A DNA stretch of 54,031 nt. It comes from Bacteroidales bacterium. Lineage in GTDB: Bacteria; Bacteroidota; Bacteroidia; Bacteroidales; UBA932. Each line of letters starts with the position of its first letter. The first letter of the stretch is position 1. The notes beneath the pieces are model-generated. The model ran no database searches. It was given only the letters and a program-made list of their open reading frames with translations, and was not told the origin of the DNA. Below, piece by piece: positions 1 to 6,978 of this stretch. Position numbers and translations under genes: made by a program. Where the stretch lies: assembly GCA_017445755.1 (NCBI GenBank), contig JAFSSE010000037.1, positions 1 to 54,031 on the forward strand, read 5' to 3'.

Positions 1-1184
1 CCTTCTCCACCGCCAGAGCCCTTCTTCTCCACCGTCACTTCACTGTAGCCGAATACGCTTCCTACGCTTGCAATGACCTTCACGGTGCCTTCCCCGACGC
101 CCGTTACCTTGGCCTGAGTATCGGATATCTTTTCAACCTTTGCAATGGAGGTGTTGTCGCTGACCCACTTAATTTCCGCGCCGGTGCCGGCAGGGGTAAC
201 GGTTGCCGTCAGGATGGTTTCCTCCGTTGCTTTGATGTTAACAGTAGCCGGAGTAACTGTTATGCTTTCCACAGAGGGAGCGTCACCTGTAACCGTCACT
301 TCACACTTTGCGTTTATATCATGACCGGAGCCTCTCCCGATAACTGCCCAGATCTCTGTGGGACCACCATTCCTTACGGCTGTTACAAGACCTTTCTCAT
401 CAACGGTTGCCACGGAGGGAATGGATGATATCCATTCTATTGTCTTGGGCGTGGCGTTTTCCGGAATAAGGGTAGCCACAAGTTGGAATGTTTCTCCCTC
501 TTTTAGTGTCAGGGATGATTTATTAAGGGAAATGCCCTCGATGGCCACTTCTTTCTCCACCTTGACAAGGCATTGGGCCGATTTTTCACCGGCGGAAGCC
601 GTAATGACAGCCTCACCAAGAGCAACAGCCGTTACCTTTCCTTCCCGGTCTACGGTGGCCACATCAGTCTTGTTGCTGCTCCAGCTTATGCTGGCCCCTT
701 CGGGTTTGACGGTAGCGTTGAGTTGCCATACCTGACCCGGAGACATATGGACTTCTGCCTTGTCCAACTTGAGTTCTGTCACAGCGTCAGTGTTTCCGCC
801 GCCGCCATCGGCCTTCTTCTTCACGATAACCTTGCAAGTGGCCGATTTGTCGCCAGCATTGGCGGTGATGGTGGTCTCACCCTCCTTGAGGGCGGTTACC
901 TCACCGGCCGGCATATTGATTCCGGTAACGTCAGGGATTTCAGTTCCTTTCACACTTGCCACATCTGGAGAAGAACTGGTCCAGGTAACGACTTTAGTGT
1001 CTCCTTTAAAAGGATCTACGGTAGCAATAAGGTGAAGGGTTTCTCCAACGGTCATTTCCACCTGGGTCTGATCCAGTTTGATGGAATTGACGGAGTTCAG
1101 GAGCTGGTTAATTTCATCCTCCGTACAGGCCGATAAGGCCAGGAGCACAATAGCCGCAAGGGCTTTAAAGAATGTCTTAGTCAT
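1..1184 (-). CDS. Big_2-domain surface lipoprotein, 3' end beyond the window
   Basis: The reading frame is open from the ATG at 1184 to the window edge, giving about 394 residues; the C-terminus is missing. The N-terminus is a lipoprotein signal ending in LALSAC, with Cys at about residue 20, so the protein is probably anchored in the outer membrane or surface-exposed. After it come four consecutive bacterial Ig-like (Big_2) domains of 75-90 residues. Each shows the family pattern of a hydrophobic strand, a 'GETxxLxATVxP' segment, 'xxWxSSxxxVAxV' and 'G.xxVTAxxxGxxxITA'. A Lys-rich then Gly-rich linker (KKKADGGGG) separates the first two, and a similar KKGSGGG linker starts at the window edge, so more domains probably follow. 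Such domains serve as adhesive or spacer modules; no enzyme domain is visible here. The TPR-LuxR gene lies 81 bp upstream on the same strand and could regulate it, which is only an inference from position. Confidence 0.85.
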   Translation of the reverse strand, partial: MTKTFFKALAAIVLLALSACTEDEINQLLNSVNSIKLDQTQVEMTVGETLHLIATVDPFKGDTKVVTWTSSSPDVASVKGTEIPDVTGINMPAGEVTALKEGETTITANAGDKSATCKVIVKKKADGGGGNTDAVTELKLDKAEVHMSPGQVWQLNATVKPEGASISWSSNKTDVATVDREGKVTAVALGEAVITASAGEKSAQCLVKVEKEVAIEGISLNKSSLTLKEGETFQLVATLIPENATPKTIEWISSIPSVATVDEKGLVTAVRNGGPTEIWAVIGRGSGHDINAKCEVTVTGDAPSVESITVTPATVNIKATEETILTATVTPAGTGAEIKWVSDNTSIAKVEKISDTQAKVTGVGEGTVKVIASVGSVFGYSEVTVEKKGSGGGE

Positions 1185-1265
1185 ATTGTTGGTTATAGTG
1201 TTAAATCCTTCGCTCCGCGAATATGGGCAAAAAGGATTTTATTATTATAGTACGAAAGCACTATT

Positions 1266-2645
1266 TTACACTATCCCCAGTTCATTTGCAATCCGAAGCA
1301 TCTCTGCGTTACTGCGCACATCCATCTTGGTATAGATGTTCTGTTTGTGGTTCTTTATGGTGTATACGCTCACGTGAAGGCGGTCCGCTATGCCCGCGGC
1401 GGAAAGGCCCTCGGCGCTCAGGCGTATCACTTCAATCTCACGGGCGGTGAGGCCCAGCTCCTTTACGCGGCGGGAGCGTTCCTCTGCAAGGTTATTGATG
1501 TAGGATGCTATTTCATCGGCCATGATGCCGTCCTCCTCCCCAAGGAGTTCGCTGCAGCGGGCGCGGATGCTATCCTTGTCCGGGACTGCCCTCTCACCGG
1601 CCCTGGGACTAGCCAGGTCCTTTGAGATGAGCCTCAGGAGCTGCTCCTTTCCGCGGTCCGATGCCACGATGCGGCGGATATAGGCCTGGGAGATCACCAT
1701 CATTATTATTAGGGCTACTGTAAGGATTATCAGCGCCACCAGCACAATGTTCATCCGGGCGATTTTCACCTCCTTGAGGGAAGTCTCATAGCGGGTTTCC
1801 ATCTCCTGGAGGCGGGAATCGGCCTTTTTCTGCATATAATGCTCTATGGCGTAGACATACTGCTGATGGGCCGATGCCGCGTTTTCCACATCCCCGGCCT
1901 GAGCATAGATCATCACAAGGTTGTTCCAGCACTGGCTCTGCATGAGGTAGTCATCCTCCTGAAGGCCCTCAAGGACCTTTTTGCAGCACTCTATGCCGTC
2001 CTTCCAGTTGCCGCCCTGACGGTACCAGCGCATCCAGTAAGGCAGCGCCTTTGAAGGGAACGCAGGGTCCTTGGAAGAAGCCACGGCCTCGTCAATGGCC
2101 TCCCCGGCCTTTGCGTAAATCTCCTCGTCAATGGGGTCCTTGAAACGGTTGAGGCCGATATAGGCCTGGCTTGTCTGAAGGAGGATATCTGGCTTGAGGG
2201 ACGGACTTCCGGCGGCGAAGGACAGTGCCTCCTGGAGAGTCTCAAGTGCCTGTTCATCCTGAGCTTCACCCTCTGTGATGGCGCCGCAGAGCTGCAGGCG
2301 GGCTTTCTGGAGGAGTGCGGCTGCAATGAGGGTATCCGTTCCGCTTGCGCGCGCCAGACGCTCTGCCTCTACGGCATGCTCCCACCCCTGCGCATCACGC
2401 CAGGTGATGATATCAAGGGCGGCAAGGCGGCTGAGGCACAGGGACTTCCCGCCATCCGTGAGGTCCGGGGCCGATAAAGCCTTCAGGGCATATTCCGTGG
2501 CCTGTTCCCAGTCCTGACCGGCCGCAAGGCGGTCACTCTCTTCAATAAGGCAGCGCCAGGATTCTGCATCCTTGCCATTACCATGGCAGGAGACCACAGA
2601 AAGTGCTATTACAAAGGCCGCAAATGCAGGAAATAGTTTTTTCAT
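1266..2645 (-). CDS. Membrane-tethered TPR / LuxR-type HTH transcription regulator
   Basis: 459 residues. The N-terminus is a lipoprotein-type signal (VVSC, Cys20). Residues about 30-270 are helical with TPR-like pairs, for example around 'NNLVMIYAQAGDVENA'. One strong transmembrane helix spans about 299-322. A short cytoplasmic linker follows, and then a LuxR/GerE helix-turn-helix at about 396-456, recognisable by 'LTAREIEVIRLSAEGLS' and 'VSVYTIKNHKQNIYTKM'. The topology puts the TPR sensor in the periplasm and the DNA-binding domain in the cytoplasm, a one-component architecture common in Bacteroidota. Targets are unknown; the Big_2 lipoprotein gene immediately downstream on the same strand is the obvious candidate. 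It diverges from the small gene at 2744 across 98 bp. I am confident of the architecture and uncertain about the signal it senses. Confidence 0.85.
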   Translation of the reverse strand: MKKLFPAFAAFVIALSVVSCHGNGKDAESWRCLIEESDRLAAGQDWEQATEYALKALSAPDLTDGGKSLCLSRLAALDIITWRDAQGWEHAVEAERLARASGTDTLIAAALLQKARLQLCGAITEGEAQDEQALETLQEALSFAAGSPSLKPDILLQTSQAYIGLNRFKDPIDEEIYAKAGEAIDEAVASSKDPAFPSKALPYWMRWYRQGGNWKDGIECCKKVLEGLQEDDYLMQSQCWNNLVMIYAQAGDVENAASAHQQYVYAIEHYMQKKADSRLQEMETRYETSLKEVKIARMNIVLVALIILTVALIIMMVISQAYIRRIVASDRGKEQLLRLISKDLASPRAGERAVPDKDSIRARCSELLGEEDGIMADEIASYINNLAEERSRRVKELGLTAREIEVIRLSAEGLSAAGIADRLHVSVYTIKNHKQNIYTKMDVRSNAEMLRIANELGIV

Positions 2646-2705
2646 ATTGTCTTAACACAATAGTACGTTTATTTTTTAACGTTTACTTAGCAAAGAAAAC
2701 GCTTT

Positions 2706-2738
2706 TTTGCGAAAAATGCTATTTATTTCATACCTTTG
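2706..2738 (+). promoter_or_regulatory. Bacteroidota-type promoter for the gene at 2744
   Basis: A -33-like TTTG at 2706-2709 and a -7 box TACCTTTG at 2731-2738 (consensus TAnnTTTG) are separated by 21 nt. The -7 box ends 5 nt before the ATG at 2744, so transcription would begin at or next to the start codon and the mRNA would be leaderless or nearly so. Confidence 0.6.
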
Positions 2739-2743
2739 CCATA

Positions 2744-3139
2744 ATGGCAGACAATTATCTTGAAAATAAAATGGAGCAGCTGCGAAGCGGCCCGCGTATC
2801 ATAAATAGGCCTTCCGTCTCAGTTGAACGGCTTTTGAGCAAGATTGCGCTCCAGGATGAAGAGCGGACTGAGCCACCCATGTCCGCCCAGTTGGAAGCGA
2901 TTGCACGGGATGCCCGGCTTTTGAAAGAGGCGGGACAGTTCCGCTTCGAGTTCACGGAAGACAGTATTCTCATCCTCGGACCTCTGTCTCCGAGAAGATC
3001 CCTTTTCGAAGCTGGAGAAGTCGTAATGGCCATGCGCCTGAAAGCGGCGGAGCTCCACCTGTGCAGTTCAGTGGAAATGCGCCCCGAAAGCACCACGGCG
3101 GCCAATCCGCTGATCGCGACGCTGAAAGTATGGAAATAA
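2744..3139 (+). CDS. Small conserved hypothetical protein
   Basis: 131 residues starting MADNYLENKMEQL. I chose the ATG at 2744 because a -7 box sits directly upstream and because upstream in-frame codons encode a non-conserved, AT-rich run. There is no signal peptide or transmembrane helix, so it is probably cytoplasmic. The N-terminal 40 residues are charged and helical. The C-terminal half alternates beta and helix ('FRFEFTEDSILILGPLSP', 'EVVMAMRLKAAELHL'). I have seen proteins with this MADNYLE start in Bacteroidales genomes, annotated as hypothetical or loosely as 'dehydrogenase', but I cannot assign a function. It ends 26 bp before deoD and probably shares its transcript. Confidence 0.7.
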   Translation: MADNYLENKMEQLRSGPRIINRPSVSVERLLSKIALQDEERTEPPMSAQLEAIARDARLLKEAGQFRFEFTEDSILILGPLSPRRSLFEAGEVVMAMRLKAAELHLCSSVEMRPESTTAANPLIATLKVWK

Positions 3140-3165
3140 ATCAATCAAACACATGTAATAACACT

Positions 3166-3879
3166 ATGAGTCAAACCAATACACCGACTCCTCACATCGG
3201 AGCCAAATACGGCGAAATCGCCGAAACAGTTATCATGGCCGGAGACCCCCTCCGCGCTAAATTCATGGCCGAAAAATACCTTGAGAACCCCGTCTGCTTC
3301 AACGAAGTCCGCGGGATGCTGGGCTATACCGGCACTTACAAGGGGAAACGCGTCAGCATGATGGGCCACGGCATGGGCATGCCCTCCATCGGGCTCTACA
3401 CCTATGAACTCTACCACTTCTACGGGGTCAAGACCATCATCCGGGTCGGAAGCGCCGGTGCCTACAGCAAGGGGCTCCATATCGGAGACCTGGTCCTCGC
3501 CCAGGGCGCATGTACGGATTCCAACTACGGGGACCAGTATGAGCTGGACGGCATGTTCGCCCCGATTGCGGATTTCGCTCTCCTGAGGAGCGCCGCCGAG
3601 TTCTGCGACCGGAAAGGTTTCAACTACATGGTGGGGAATGTGGTCTCATCTGACCTTTTCTACCGGGAAAACCCCAACACAAAGGGCTGGATAAAGATGG
3701 GTGTCCTCGCCGTGGAAATGGAGGTCGCGGCTCTCTACATGAACGCAGCCCGCAGCGGAAACCGCGCCCTCGGGATCCTGACCATCAGCGACCATATCAT
3801 AACGGGAGAGGTCACGACCTCGGAGCAGCGCCAGAAAACCTTCACCGACATGATGGAGGTGGCCCTCTCACTGGTGTGA
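3166..3879 (+). CDS. deoD: Purine-nucleoside phosphorylase DeoD
   Basis: 237 residues, the usual length of the hexameric (E. coli type) enzyme. It splits purine ribo- and deoxyribonucleosides with phosphate into free base and (deoxy)ribose 1-phosphate in the cytoplasm, for purine salvage. Family motifs are all present: 'TPHIGAK' at the N-terminus (active-site His), 'MAGDPLRAKF' (phosphate-binding Gly and Arg), 'GHGMGMPS', 'IRVGSAGAY', 'VEMEVAALYM' (ribose-binding Met-Glu pair) and 'LTISDHI' (catalytic Asp). I chose the ATG at 3166 because the protein then begins at the normal family position; a longer upstream frame overlaps the preceding gene. It probably forms a transcription unit with the small gene upstream and perhaps the dehydrogenase gene 31 bp downstream. 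Confidence 0.93.
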   Translation: MSQTNTPTPHIGAKYGEIAETVIMAGDPLRAKFMAEKYLENPVCFNEVRGMLGYTGTYKGKRVSMMGHGMGMPSIGLYTYELYHFYGVKTIIRVGSAGAYSKGLHIGDLVLAQGACTDSNYGDQYELDGMFAPIADFALLRSAAEFCDRKGFNYMVGNVVSSDLFYRENPNTKGWIKMGVLAVEMEVAALYMNAARSGNRALGILTISDHIITGEVTTSEQRQKTFTDMMEVALSLV

Positions 3880-3910
3880 TTCCCCACCTGCAGAATAACC
3901 CCTCTTGTGA

Positions 3911-4756
3911 ATGAATAAGGTTTATACCATCCTGGTGACAGGCGGATCGAGTGGAATCGGCTTTGACTCTGCCCGTCAGCTTGCCCGGGCTGGGCACAGG
4001 GTTTTCGCGGCAGCGCGCCGTCTGGAGCTCATGGAGCCGCTCCGGGAGGACGGGGTTACGCCTGTTTTCCTTGACGTATGCGACGAAAAGTCGATAGACG
4101 AGTGCCTGTTGCAGGTTGGAGCGGTGGATATTCTTGTAAACAATGCCGGATTCGGATATTTTGGCGCAATTGAGACCGTTCCCCTTGAGGATGCGCGGAA
4201 GCAACTGGAAGTCAATGTGTTTGGGGTAGCTGCCCTATGCCGCAAAGTTCTTCCCGGGATGAGGGAGAGGAATTTCGGCCGGATAATCAATGTCAGCTCG
4301 GTCGCCGGCCGGGCCTGCATGTATTTCGGTGGCTGGTACCATGTCTCGAAATATGCCGTAGAGGCGCTTTCTGACTCGCTACGGATGGAGACCGCCGGCT
4401 TCGGGGTGGACGTGGTCATTATCGAACCGGGCGGAATCCACACCGACTGGGGAATCATTGCCGCGAACCACCTCGTCGAATCGTCAAAGGGAACGGCTTA
4501 TGAAGACAGGGCCCTCCGGGAGTCGGTGGTGATGCGTAACGGCTATTCTTCCCATCTCCTGGCCCCGCCTGCGGCCGTCACCCGCGCAATCCTTCGCGCG
4601 GTCCGCTCTCGGAGGCCCCGCACTCGCTACCTCCCCGGCAGCGGCGCCCGCTCAATCGTGTTCTGGCACACCATTCTCCCCACCCGCTGGTGGGACTCCC
4701 TCATGCGCCTTATGGCTTCGCGCGGATTCGTTCGCCTTTCCAAAAAGCTGAAATAA
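3911..4756 (+). CDS. Short-chain dehydrogenase/reductase (classical SDR)
   Basis: 281 residues. Rossmann nucleotide-binding motif TGGSSGIG at residues 10-17, NNAG at 77-80, catalytic Ser at 129/130 and the YxxxK pair at Y143 and K147, so all classical SDR catalytic residues are present. The 'AARR' after the second strand suggests NADP(H) preference. 'EPGGIHTDWG' matches the usual PG motif region. No signal peptide is seen, so it is a cytosolic oxidoreductase of unknown substrate. The C-terminus ('TILPTRWWDSLMRLM') is hydrophobic and resembles SDRs that act on lipid-like or retinol-type substrates, but this is a weak hint. It lies 31 bp after deoD on the same strand. Confidence 0.88.
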   Translation: MNKVYTILVTGGSSGIGFDSARQLARAGHRVFAAARRLELMEPLREDGVTPVFLDVCDEKSIDECLLQVGAVDILVNNAGFGYFGAIETVPLEDARKQLEVNVFGVAALCRKVLPGMRERNFGRIINVSSVAGRACMYFGGWYHVSKYAVEALSDSLRMETAGFGVDVVIIEPGGIHTDWGIIAANHLVESSKGTAYEDRALRESVVMRNGYSSHLLAPPAAVTRAILRAVRSRRPRTRYLPGSGARSIVFWHTILPTRWWDSLMRLMASRGFVRLSKKLK

Positions 4757-4780
4757 TCCCGCTTTTCAGGATCTTAGCAG

Positions 4781-4853
4781 CGGCAGACATCCCGGCTGAC
4801 GTCAGGAAAGGGCGGCGTTTTTTGTGTACTCGCGGCGAGGGGGGAAGTAGGGC
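4781..4853. repeat. Composite intergenic repeat, copy 1 (blocks A-B-C)
   Basis: Three short blocks upstream of operon A recur, in the same order, in the large intergenic region upstream of the SusC gene at 43075. Block A (4781-4816, containing GGCTGACGT and GGAAAGGGCGG) matches 42314-42350 with a few mismatches. Block B, GTGTACTCGCGG (4824-4835), recurs exactly at 42830-42841 and 42913-42924. Block C, GAAGTAGGGC (4844-4853), recurs exactly at 42976-42985. The function is unknown. Confidence 0.7.
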
Positions 4854-4874
4854 GGCCCTCACAATAAGTAGGTA

Positions 4875-4905
4875 TTGCAACAACGTGCAGTTTTTTTTAT
4901 TTTTG
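4875..4905 (+). promoter_or_regulatory. Promoter of operon A with overlapping inverted repeat
   Basis: A -7 box TATTTTTG lies at 4898-4905 and a -33-like TTG at 4875-4877, 20 nt apart. An 11-bp perfect inverted repeat, AACAACGTGCA (4879-4889) and TGCACGTTGTT (4904-4914), brackets the -7 box with a 14-nt spacer. This is the geometry expected of an operator for a dimeric regulator. Confidence 0.6.
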
Positions 4906-4926
4906 CACGTTGTTTTGTTATAGTGT

Positions 4927-6978
4927 ATGAAAAGGTTAGCTGGAATATTAGCCGTCCTGTGGGCTATTGTGCCCGTTTTTGCCGGAGCAAAAAGCGTCAG
5001 GACAAGCGTTGCGATAGTTGTTGATGAGCAGACCGGGGGAGCGGTCAGCGGAGCGATTGATAATTATGCTTCCGCAATCCGTAGCGGCGGGAAAGACGTC
5101 TTCGTGATAAGCGTTCCGGCTGAAGCGGACCCCTGTTCTATCAGGGATACACTGAAGTTTCTTCATGAAAACCGCCGTCTTGAGGGCGCCGTCCTGGTAG
5201 GGGACATTCCCGTTCCGATGATTCGCCGCGCCCACCACCTTGCGACCGCGTTCAAGATGAATCCCGCCATCCGCCGCGATAAGTCCTCGATTCCGTCCGA
5301 CCGCTTCTACGATGATTTTTCCCTGGAATTCATTCCCCTTGGCAGCGAGGGACCGCTTTGGTATTATGACCTCTCTCCGAAAGGGGCACAGAGGGTGGTG
5401 TGCGATATCTATACCGCCCGCATAAAGCCCTCTAAGACCGATCCGGAGCACAGCTATACCTCCCTTATTGCGGAATTTCTCGACAGGGCGGCTGCCAGGC
5501 ACTCATCACACGAAGCGATAGACCGCGTGTTCCATTTCGGGGGCCATGGAAACAGCTCCGAAAGCTTCAACGCCCGCATCGACGAGAACCGCGCCTACTA
5601 CGAGATGTTCTCCCTCTCGGACGGGTCCGGAAGGGTTGACTACATCAACTTCGACGAGGACCAGTTCGTCCGGGACCGCCTCCAGAAGATCCTGTCCATG
5701 AAGGAGTTGGATATTGTCCATCTCCACACCCACGGCGCTGTTGGAGCCCAGTACATCAGCAAGGAGCCCTATACCTTTATGACGGCCGGGCACGTTGAAA
5801 ACGTGAAGTCATTCCTTCGCGGGAAGATGCGTTCTGCAAAGGATAAGGACAAGACCAGGGCCGATCTCATGGCATATTACGATGTCCCCGAATCATGGCT
5901 CGCCGGCTGGGATGACCCTGAACAGATAAGCCGGGATTCAATCCGTTCCGCCTCCGTGGATATCGTCCTGGAGGACCTTGACGGCTTTGTTTCGGGCCCC
6001 TCGCTGATTATGCTGGACGCCTGTTTCAACGGCGCTTTTCTCCATGACGACTACGTCGCCGCCCGCTATGCATTCTCCCACGGCAGCAATACCATAGCGG
6101 TGACCGCTAACAGCGTGAACATTATCCAGGACCACTGGAAGAATGAACTCATAGGCCTTCTCTCCCAGGGAGTCTGCATCGGGAACTGGATTAAGAATAT
6201 CCAGACCCTGGAGTCCCACCTCTTCGGGGATCCGACCTATGTGTTTGCCTCCAGGGGCGGAAACTACGATGCCGAGGTCGCATTCCCGACGGGGAAATCG
6301 GCCCGGAAGATGCTCTCCTCCAAGGATCCGTCGGTCTGTGGCTTTGGTATCAAATATCTCTTCCAGAATAAGTTGATGCAGAGCTCGGAGCTTCTCTCTT
6401 ACATGAAAAACGACCCTCGGATGAATGTGAGGATGGAAGCCCTTATGAGCATGGTCCGGAATCCGGCCGATTACGGGGCCCTTGTAGCCACTCTTTCCGA
6501 AGGGCTCGGGGATTCATATGAGCTGGTCCGGAGGATGTCGGCCCGCTATGCGAGCATCTGCTGTGACCCCGCCCTTGAAGAGGTGCAGCAGAAGGCCCTC
6601 GACAATCCCCTTGTAACCTCCAGGGTCCGTTCCCACCTTGTCGGCGGGCTCTATGGGGTCCATAATGAAAAAGACGCCCTCGAGATCGCTGACAAGACCC
6701 TTTCCGCCAAAGACCGCGGATTCGCGGTGAGCGCCCAGCGCAATAAATGCAACCCCGCCGCAGTGGATCCCATGCTGGAGCTTCTTGCTGACTCGACGGC
6801 GGATAAGGCGCTGAGGATAAAAGCTGCCGAGGCGCTCGGATGGTATGTGCTTTCAGTCCGCCGGGACGACATATACAAAGGATGTAAAAAGCTCGTTGAG
6901 AGCGAATCAGACCCTGAAATCAAAGATGAATTAACCCGTACAATAGCCCGACTCGAAGACCTTGCGTACTGCCGTTAA
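4927..6978 (+). CDS. Secreted gingipain/caspase-fold (clan CD, C25-like) cysteine peptidase with HEAT-like repeats
   Basis: 683 residues with an N-terminal signal peptide (about 1-21, ending VFAGA). Residues about 25-440 look like a clan CD cysteine peptidase. A hydrophobic strand leads to 'HLHTHG' (likely catalytic His269-Gly270), and a second leads to 'LDACFNGAF' (likely nucleophile Cys366). Earlier 'GGHGNSSESFNARIDENR' and 'VGDIPVPM' also fit C25/gingipain-like proteins. From about 458 to the end the sequence is helical with HEAT-like repeats, including 'PRMNVRMEALMSMVRNP' and 'ALRIKAAEALGWYV'. No C-terminal type IX secretion (CTD) signal is evident. It is first in operon A and its end overlaps the TonB receptor start by 17 bp. 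Likely role: periplasmic or surface proteolysis that supplies the receptor. Assignment to the fold is fairly firm; activity and substrate are inferred. Confidence 0.78.
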   Translation: MKRLAGILAVLWAIVPVFAGAKSVRTSVAIVVDEQTGGAVSGAIDNYASAIRSGGKDVFVISVPAEADPCSIRDTLKFLHENRRLEGAVLVGDIPVPMIRRAHHLATAFKMNPAIRRDKSSIPSDRFYDDFSLEFIPLGSEGPLWYYDLSPKGAQRVVCDIYTARIKPSKTDPEHSYTSLIAEFLDRAAARHSSHEAIDRVFHFGGHGNSSESFNARIDENRAYYEMFSLSDGSGRVDYINFDEDQFVRDRLQKILSMKELDIVHLHTHGAVGAQYISKEPYTFMTAGHVENVKSFLRGKMRSAKDKDKTRADLMAYYDVPESWLAGWDDPEQISRDSIRSASVDIVLEDLDGFVSGPSLIMLDACFNGAFLHDDYVAARYAFSHGSNTIAVTANSVNIIQDHWKNELIGLLSQGVCIGNWIKNIQTLESHLFGDPTYVFASRGGNYDAEVAFPTGKSARKMLSSKDPSVCGFGIKYLFQNKLMQSSELLSYMKNDPRMNVRMEALMSMVRNPADYGALVATLSEGLGDSYELVRRMSARYASICCDPALEEVQQKALDNPLVTSRVRSHLVGGLYGVHNEKDALEIADKTLSAKDRGFAVSAQRNKCNPAAVDPMLELLADSTADKALRIKAAEALGWYVLSVRRDDIYKGCKKLVESESDPEIKDELTRTIARLEDLAYCR

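Noticed and set aside
4690-4923. Short plus-strand frame between the SDR gene and operon A
   Set aside because: It overlaps the SDR gene end, crosses the composite repeat and promoter, and has no coding signature.
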